A DNA stretch of 64,000 bases from CAIJMU01 sp035530275 (GTDB taxonomy: Bacteria; Spirochaetota; Spirochaetia; Treponematales; Rectinemataceae): NCBI GenBank assembly GCA_035530275.1, contig DATKVC010000018.1, positions 1 through 64,000 on the forward strand, given 5' to 3'. The stretch's first letter is position 1, and every line of letters begins with the position of its first letter. Below are positions 58,322 to 64,000 of this stretch, one piece after another. The notes under the pieces were generated by a model. It had not been told where the DNA came from, ran no database searches, and was given only the letters and a program-made list of their open reading frames with translations. The position numbers and the translations under genes are program-made.

Positions 58322-58657
58322 CTAAAGGTCGGGAGCCTTCATATTCCTGATAATAGCTTCGAGGGGAGGCTTTCGCTTGCCCTCGGAATTCGCCGGATAC
58401 CAGCCGAGCTCCACGCGGAGGGCCTGGTTGCGGAGCTCGGTCGCCCCCCAGACCAGGGAGGCGCCGAAGGCTCCCACCAAGGCCGATACGAGGGGCCAGG
58501 GCACGAAGAGGGAGAGGGCGACGCAGACCGCGCCGGCCAGCATGACCCAGGGCCACCAGGTCCAGCCGAGGCCGAACTCCAGCCTCACGACCCAGAAGAA
58601 ACCGAAGCCCACGAGTCCGAGGGCGATGAAACCCATCGCAATACCGATAAAATTCAT
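58322..58657 (-). CDS. DUF4491-family membrane protein
   Basis: 111 residues with three or four short membrane segments: FIGIAMGFIALGLVGFGFFW, WWPWVMLAGAVCVALSLF and LVSALVGAFGASLVWGATEL, then a conserved tail ALRVELGWYPANSEGKRK. The N-terminus MNFIGIAMG and the R-V-x-x-G-W-Y/F-P-x-N tail match DUF4491. Function is unknown. Its start overlaps the stop of the next gene upstream (ATGA). Its place inside the heme operon suggests a role in porphyrin or heme handling at the membrane. Confidence 0.8.
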   Translation of the reverse strand: MNFIGIAMGFIALGLVGFGFFWVVRLEFGLGWTWWPWVMLAGAVCVALSLFVPWPLVSALVGAFGASLVWGATELRNQALRVELGWYPANSEGKRKPPLEAIIRNMKAPDL

Positions 58658-59037
58658 CTCCCTGCCTCCCGATAGGCGGGCTGCGCGGGCTCGCGCGCGA
58701 ATAGGTCCTCGGTCAGGGCCTTCCCGGATTCGAAGGCCCCCCGATGCCGGGGATTGGCGGGATTGGCCTTAGCCCTCCCCTCCCTCACCCGGCGCTGCTG
58801 CCTGCCGAGCTCGACGATGTCGTAGAGGAAGACGATCCCGAGGATGCCGAATTCGATCGAGCCGTTGGGGCAGGAGCAGAGAAAGGAACCGCCTATGCAG
58901 GCCGCGCCCGCGGCGCCGAAAAGGAGCCGCGGCGGCATGAGGCTCTTCGAACGATACTCGAGGAACCTGACCGCGACGTGGCCGAACCAGACGCTTCCGA
59001 AGGTCGCCGCCGCCGCGGCCAGGCCCGCCGTTTCCAT
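58654..59037 (-). CDS. Small membrane protein, probable DUF4491 relative
   Basis: 127 residues with membrane segments near 5-22 (AAAAATFGSVWFGHVAVRF), 38-55 (LLFGAAGAACIGGSFLC) and 60-78 (IEFGILGIVFLYDIVELG). The stretch DIVELGRQQRRVREGRAKANP parallels the E-L-x-x-Q-x-x-R-V-x-x-G-x-x-x-x-N-P tail of DUF4491, so it looks like a diverged paralogue of the neighbour. It also has a CSC motif at the membrane edge. It starts nine bases after hemE. Function unknown. Confidence 0.75.
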   Translation of the reverse strand: METAGLAAAAATFGSVWFGHVAVRFLEYRSKSLMPPRLLFGAAGAACIGGSFLCSCPNGSIEFGILGIVFLYDIVELGRQQRRVREGRAKANPANPRHRGAFESGKALTEDLFAREPAQPAYREAGR

Positions 59038-59046
59038 GGGCAGCGC

Positions 59047-60075
59047 CTAGCGCGCCGAGAGTTCGTGCACCATCTCGACGACGGCGCGCACGTTGTCCTC
59101 GGGCGTTTGCTGGAGGATGCCGTGGCCGAGGTTGAAGATGTGGCCGTTGCGGTTGGCCGCCTTCGCGAGTATGGCCTTGACGCGCCTCTCGATCTCCGGC
59201 TTCGGGGCGAAGAGGACGACGGGGTCGAGATTGCCCTGCACGCCCTTGCCCTTGCCGACGGCTTCCCAGCCCTTCTCGAGATCGGTGCGCCAGTCCAGGC
59301 CCAGCACGTCGCCGCCTGCGGCCGACATCAGCGGAAGGAGGGTGGCGCTCTCCGTGCCGAAGTGGATCGAGGGAACGCCGCGCTTCTTGACCGCGTCGAG
59401 GATCCGCTTCGAATAGGGCTGGGCGTACTCCGCGTAATCCTCGGGCGACAGCGCGCCCACCCAGGAATCGAAGAGCTGCAGGACATCGGCGCCCGCGTCG
59501 GCCTGGGCGACAAGGTAGCCCGAGATGACGGTCGCGAGCTTGTCCATCAGCGCGTGCCAGACCTTCGGCGCCTCGTACATCATGCGCTTGGCCTTGGTGA
59601 AGGAGCGCGACGAGCCGCCCTCGATCAGGTAGGCCGCAAGGGTGAAGGGCGCGCCCGCGAAACCGATGAGGGGCGTCTTGCCCGCGATCTCGCGCTTCAC
59701 GATCGTCAGCGCCTCCATCACGTTGTGGAGGGCGTCTTTCGCGTCGATGAGGGAGAGGGCATCCACGTCGCGCGCCGTGGCCACGGGGTTGTGGATCACG
59801 GGACCCTCGCCCTTGGCGAACTCGAGCTTGATGCCCATGGGCACGAGGGGAAGGAGGATGTCGGCGAAGAGGATCGCGGCGTCGACGCCGAAGGCGCGGA
59901 CGGGTTGGAGCGTCACCTCGGCGGCGGCCTCGGGCCTGTCGCAGATCTCGAGGAGGCTGTATTTTTCGCGGATGGCTCGGTACTCGGCCATGTAGCGCCC
60001 GGCCTGGCGCATGAACCAGACGGGGGTGGCGTCGACGGCCTCGCCGCGACATGCGCGGAGGAATCGGTCATTCAT
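59047..60075 (-). CDS. hemE: Uroporphyrinogen decarboxylase
   Basis: HemE removes four carboxyls from uroporphyrinogen III to give coproporphyrinogen III. 342 residues; PVWFMRQAGRYMAEYR is the N-terminal signature with the substrate-binding arginines, ILFADILLPLVPMG holds the catalytic aspartate, and FAGAPFTLAAYLIEGG and GHGILQQTPEDNVRA are conserved. It is 15 bases downstream of the radical SAM gene. Confidence 0.97.
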   Translation of the reverse strand: MNDRFLRACRGEAVDATPVWFMRQAGRYMAEYRAIREKYSLLEICDRPEAAAEVTLQPVRAFGVDAAILFADILLPLVPMGIKLEFAKGEGPVIHNPVATARDVDALSLIDAKDALHNVMEALTIVKREIAGKTPLIGFAGAPFTLAAYLIEGGSSRSFTKAKRMMYEAPKVWHALMDKLATVISGYLVAQADAGADVLQLFDSWVGALSPEDYAEYAQPYSKRILDAVKKRGVPSIHFGTESATLLPLMSAAGGDVLGLDWRTDLEKGWEAVGKGKGVQGNLDPVVLFAPKPEIERRVKAILAKAANRNGHIFNLGHGILQQTPEDNVRAVVEMVHELSAR

Positions 60076-60090
60076 CGTAATTGCTCCTTG

Positions 60091-61317
60091 TTATTCGGCG
60101 TCGCGGGGCGTCGGCACGTAGACGCAAGCCGGGTCGGTCTCGAGATAGTCACCGGTCATCGCCCAGGCGCGACCGCGCTGGCCGCCGCACACTACCTTGT
60201 ACTCGCAGATTCCGCAGCGTCCCTTGAGGAGGCTCGGGTCGCGCAGTTCGCGGAAAAGCTTCGAGTTGCGATAAACATCGACGATGTCGTCCTTCTTGAC
60301 GTTGCCGGCGGCGAGGGGAAAGAAGCCCGAGGGCATGATGTCGCCGGTGTGCGAGACGAAGAGGAAGCCCCGGCCGTCGTTGACGCCCTTGACCGGGCGA
60401 TTGAGGCCGTCGGCGTACTGGAAGCCGGCCCCTTGGAAGGTGGAGTCGATGCTCCCCTTCTCCGCGCGCTTTCGCTCGATGGCGACGCGGCGGTACATGG
60501 GCGCGGCGGTGGCCTTGATGTCGAAGTCGCCCTTCTGCGAAAGCTCGTAGAGCCAGTTGAAGACGCGCTCGTGGTCCTCGGCCGAGATCATGGCCTCGGC
60601 GTGGGCGCGGCCAGTCGGCACGAGGAAGAAGACCGACCACTGCACGGCGCCAACCTCCCTCACGAACTTTACCATGTCCGGAAGGATGTCCAGATTGTGT
60701 TTGCTCACCGTTGTGTTGATCTGGGCGGAGAGGCCGATGGAGAGGGCCGTGCGGAGAATGTCCATGGTGCGGTCCCAGGAGCCGGGGACCTTCCGGAAGT
60801 CGTCGTGGACCGCGGCCGTAGGAGCGTCGAGGGAGAGGGCGATGCGCTTGATGCCGGCCTCCATGGCCTTCTGGAGGCGCTCCTTGGTGGGCAGCTTCGT
60901 GGCCGTCGGCGTGAGCGAGCAGCGGAGGCCCTTCTTCGTCGCGTACTCGATGAGCTCGAAGAGGTCGGGCCGCATCATCGGGTCGCCGCCGGTGAAGATG
61001 AGAATGGGGCTGCCGAAATCCTTGATGCGGTCGACGAGGCGCTTCGCCTCCTCGGTGGAAAGCTCGCCGGGATCGCGCACATGCTGGGCGTCGGCGCGGC
61101 AGTGCACGCAGGCGTAGGCGCAGGCGCGGGTGATCTCCCAGGCGATGGTAAAGGGCGACATGTCGAAGTCGGCCTCGAGCATGCGACCGTCGTGGAGTTG
61201 GCGGTGCTGGGTCTGGTCGGGGCGTCCCGTCGCGGGGGGGGCGCCAGCGGCGCCAGTCGCGCCGGCGGCGTCCGGAGCAGCAGAGCCGCCGGAAGGCAAG
61301 TTAGCCGTATTCATCAT
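60091..61317 (-). CDS. Radical SAM/SPASM protein of heme-operon type (AhbD/NirJ-like)
   Basis: 408 residues. After a low-complexity Ala/Gly/Pro N-terminus the protein reads ITRACAYACVHCRADAQH, giving the C-x3-C-x2-C cluster of radical SAM enzymes. FTGGDPMMRPDLFELI and LSLDAPTAAVHDDFR follow. A C-terminal SPASM region carries CGICEYKVVCGG and a further cysteine near the end (ETDPACVY). This resembles the AhbD/NirJ/TIGR04053 group found beside heme genes; those enzymes modify porphyrin side chains. Start is ATG 61317 (two adjacent ATGs) after GGGGAGG. Longer frames are antisense to hemB. The exact reaction is not known. Confidence 0.87.
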   Translation of the reverse strand: MMNTANLPSGGSAAPDAAGATGAAGAPPATGRPDQTQHRQLHDGRMLEADFDMSPFTIAWEITRACAYACVHCRADAQHVRDPGELSTEEAKRLVDRIKDFGSPILIFTGGDPMMRPDLFELIEYATKKGLRCSLTPTATKLPTKERLQKAMEAGIKRIALSLDAPTAAVHDDFRKVPGSWDRTMDILRTALSIGLSAQINTTVSKHNLDILPDMVKFVREVGAVQWSVFFLVPTGRAHAEAMISAEDHERVFNWLYELSQKGDFDIKATAAPMYRRVAIERKRAEKGSIDSTFQGAGFQYADGLNRPVKGVNDGRGFLFVSHTGDIMPSGFFPLAAGNVKKDDIVDVYRNSKLFRELRDPSLLKGRCGICEYKVVCGGQRGRAWAMTGDYLETDPACVYVPTPRDAE

Positions 61318-61322
61318 AGCGC

Positions 61323-62401
<1,079 letters not shown>

Positions 62402-62405
<4 letters not shown>

Positions 62406-63208
62406 GCAATTGCACCTTTCGCGGCGCGCGTCTGCGCGTCCCGCCAGTATTCGACGAGCGAATCGATGATCCCCTCCATGCTGTGATCGGCCGGCACGAG
62501 GTCCACGCGATAGCCCAGGGCCATCGCATCGGCAGCCGTCACCGGGCCGATGCAGGCGATGAGGGCCTCGCTGTGCCACCCGGCATCCTCCGCGCGAAAC
62601 CTGCCCCGGGTCATTTCGTCGAAGCCCCTCGCCGTCGAGGGGCTCGTGAAGACGATGGCGTCGACACCTCCCTCGAGCTCGGCGAGGGCCCCGGCGTCGA
62701 CCTGGGCCGCCACCGTCCTGTATGCGACCACTTCGTCGACGTGGGCGCCGAGACTCCGCATTTCCGCGGCCGCCGTACCCCGGACTATGTCCGAACCCGG
62801 CATCAGCACCCGCTTGCCGGAGATGGCGCCGAGACTGGCTGCCAACCTTTCTGAAACCGCCTCGTCGGGCATCGCCCCGACAGCGACGCCCGCCTCCTCG
62901 AGGACCCGCGCCGTGGCCTTTCCGATGGCGACGCAATTCCAACGACCGCGCATCGGCATCTCGAGGGCCCTCATTCCTTCGACGAGAGCCAGGGCGGTGT
63001 TCGCGCTCGTGACGACGACATGGTCGTAGGTAGCAATGTCGCGCAACGCGGCCTCGAAGTCGGGGAAGGTTCCCGACCGGTCGATCGAGATCGCGGGCAG
63101 GACGATCGCCCTGCCGCCGAGGGCCTCGATGGCCGACACCGCATCGCGGGCTTTCGAGGCCTGGCGGGTGAGGACGATACGCCGTCCTTCGAGGGGACGG
63201 GGCCTCAT
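62402..63208 (-). CDS. hemD: Uroporphyrinogen-III synthase
   Basis: HemD closes and inverts ring D of hydroxymethylbilane. About 268 residues with the loosely conserved family features: IVLTRQASKARDAVSAIEAL, VVVTSANTALALVEG, VAIGKATARVLEEAGV, AIVFTSPSTARGFDEM and ACIGPVTAADAMALGY. ATG 63208 overlaps the hemC stop. Frames extending to 63781 are antisense-like fill within hemC. Confidence 0.93.
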
Positions 63209-64000
63209 CCCAGGATTGCCCTGGCGCCCTTCGCGAGAGCCTCCTCGGCGAGACGCTTTCCGAGAGCCAGCGGCTCGCTCCCCTCGCCGCGCACCCGCAC
63301 GCTCGAACGGCCGTCGGGCGAGGCGACGAGGCCCTCGAGATCTATCGATCCCGTCGAGCCGATCTTCGCGATGGTCGCGACCGGAGCCGAGCATCCGCCC
63401 CCGAGGCCGAGGAGAAAGGCTCGCTCGGCGAGGACGGCGGAACGTGTCGGGCCGTGATCGAGCGTGGCGAGGAGGCGGAGGGTCGCCTCGTCGTCGGCCC
63501 TGCACTGGATGCCCAGGGCCCCTTGTCCCGGGGCGGGAAGCATTTCCGAGAACTCGAAGAAGGAGGCGACGTTCGCGCCCTTGCCGAGCCTCGTGACGCC
63601 GGCCGCGGCGAGGACGATGGCGTCGTATTCCCCCGCCATGGCCTTGCCTATCCTCGTGTCCACGTTGCCCCTGAGCGGGAGGAGCTGGAGATCGGGGCGG
63701 AGCATGAGAAGCTGAGAGCCACGCCTCAGGCTGGAGGTCCCCACCTTGGCGCCTTTTCGCAATTCGGATAGTTTCGCGCAACGCGCCGAAATGAAGACGT
63801 CTCGGGCGTCGGCGCGTTCGGGGATGGCTCCCACGGTGAGGCCGACGGGATTCTCGACGGGAAGGTCCTTGAGGGAATGCACGGCCAAGTCGATCGAACC
63901 GGCGAGGAGGGCGCGTTCGAGCTCCTCGGTGAAGAGACCCTTGCCGCCGATCTCGGGGAGGGGCTTGTCGAGGATCCGGTCGCCGCTCGTGGTGAAGATC
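63205..64000 (-). CDS. hemC: Hydroxymethylbilane synthase (partial, start beyond the window)
   Basis: The last ~265 codons of HemC, which polymerises four porphobilinogens. The frame runs to the window edge. Visible blocks are GGKGLFTEELERALLAG, AVHSLKDLP, IPERADARDVFIS, GTSSLRRGSQLL, LRGNVDTRIGKAM, APGQGALGIQCR and the dipyrromethane-cofactor cysteine in GLGGGCSAPVA. Roughly 45 N-terminal residues are missing. It heads the visible part of the heme operon, which continues with hemD by a four-base overlap. Confidence 0.96.
   Translation of the reverse strand, partial: IFTTSGDRILDKPLPEIGGKGLFTEELERALLAGSIDLAVHSLKDLPVENPVGLTVGAIPERADARDVFISARCAKLSELRKGAKVGTSSLRRGSQLLMLRPDLQLLPLRGNVDTRIGKAMAGEYDAIVLAAAGVTRLGKGANVASFFEFSEMLPAPGQGALGIQCRADDEATLRLLATLDHGPTRSAVLAERAFLLGLGGGCSAPVATIAKIGSTGSIDLEGLVASPDGRSSVRVRGEGSEPLALGKRLAEEALAKGARAILG

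Noticed and set aside
59047..60052. A 427-codon minus-strand frame beside hemE
   Set aside because: It is hemE read in another frame (Arg-rich, no motif); the HemE frame carries all signatures.

Overview
The window is a GC-rich bacterial chromosome segment carrying about 55 intact or near-intact genes plus several decayed ones. The gene content suggests an anaerobic or microaerophilic, motile bacterium with an outer membrane: a ferredoxin-type 2-oxoacid oxidoreductase, a flavodiiron protein paired with a hemerythrin, MurQ/AnmK muropeptide recycling and a chemosensory operon. I lean towards a high-GC spirochaete, but nothing in the window proves it; no rRNA or other phylogenetic marker is present.

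Region 1 (1-4000) is a graveyard of defence-type genes on the minus strand. It holds a frameshifted and internally deleted TOTE-type primase-helicase, a frameshifted downstream partner, and an AbiE antitoxin whose toxin is cut off after about 45 codons. A cluster of ~22-bp degenerate repeats like the ends of IS21-type elements follows. Region 2 (4.0-13.1 kb) is housekeeping: an ABC-2 exporter, PlsY next to a fused FakA-FakB fatty-acid kinase, KorAB, and fumarase on the plus strand. Region 3 (13.2-26.6 kb) holds a GlcD-GlcF-type flavoprotein and then a peptidoglycan-recycling locus: serine hydrolase, GNAT, OppABCDF and AnmK, divergent from MurQ and a MurR/RpiR regulator. MurQ is preceded by a good promoter and a tiny coupled leader ORF.

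Region 4 (26.7-29.2 kb) is the most unusual stretch. A tRNA-Ala(CGC) is followed by a 33-bp inverted repeat that includes the 3' half of the tRNA itself, then by a ~200-bp palindromic element whose two ends copy the tRNA 3' end in opposite orientations. A decayed tyrosine integrase, an intact Fic protein and a partial second copy of the tRNA follow, so this is a decayed tRNA-integrated element. A second element of the same design sits at base 1 with different end sequences that still look like a tRNA 3' end. A third nested palindrome, perhaps unrelated, lies at 53.15-53.37 kb.

Region 5 (29.4-39.05 kb) is a Wsp-like chemosensory operon (MCP, CheB, CheR-TPR, CheA-REC, receiver, Hpt-REC-REC-GGDEF, CheW, half-CheW) that should signal through c-di-GMP. 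Region 6 (39.05-41.7 kb) is a divergent MetA/MetY pair for methionine synthesis by the O-acetylhomoserine route. Region 7 (42-49.9 kb) is a disaccharide-phosphorolysis locus (beta-phosphoglucomutase, ABC importer, LacI repressor, GH65 phosphorylase, macrodomain) with a perfect palindromic operator. Region 8 (50-55.4 kb) has O2/NO-detoxification genes, a nitronate monooxygenase, a pirin, a membrane protein and a flavin-type oxidoreductase. Region 9 (55.5-64 kb) is a minus-strand heme operon, hemC-hemD-hemB-radical SAM-hemE-two DUF4491-type membrane proteins-hemY-hemL, with hemC cut by the window edge.
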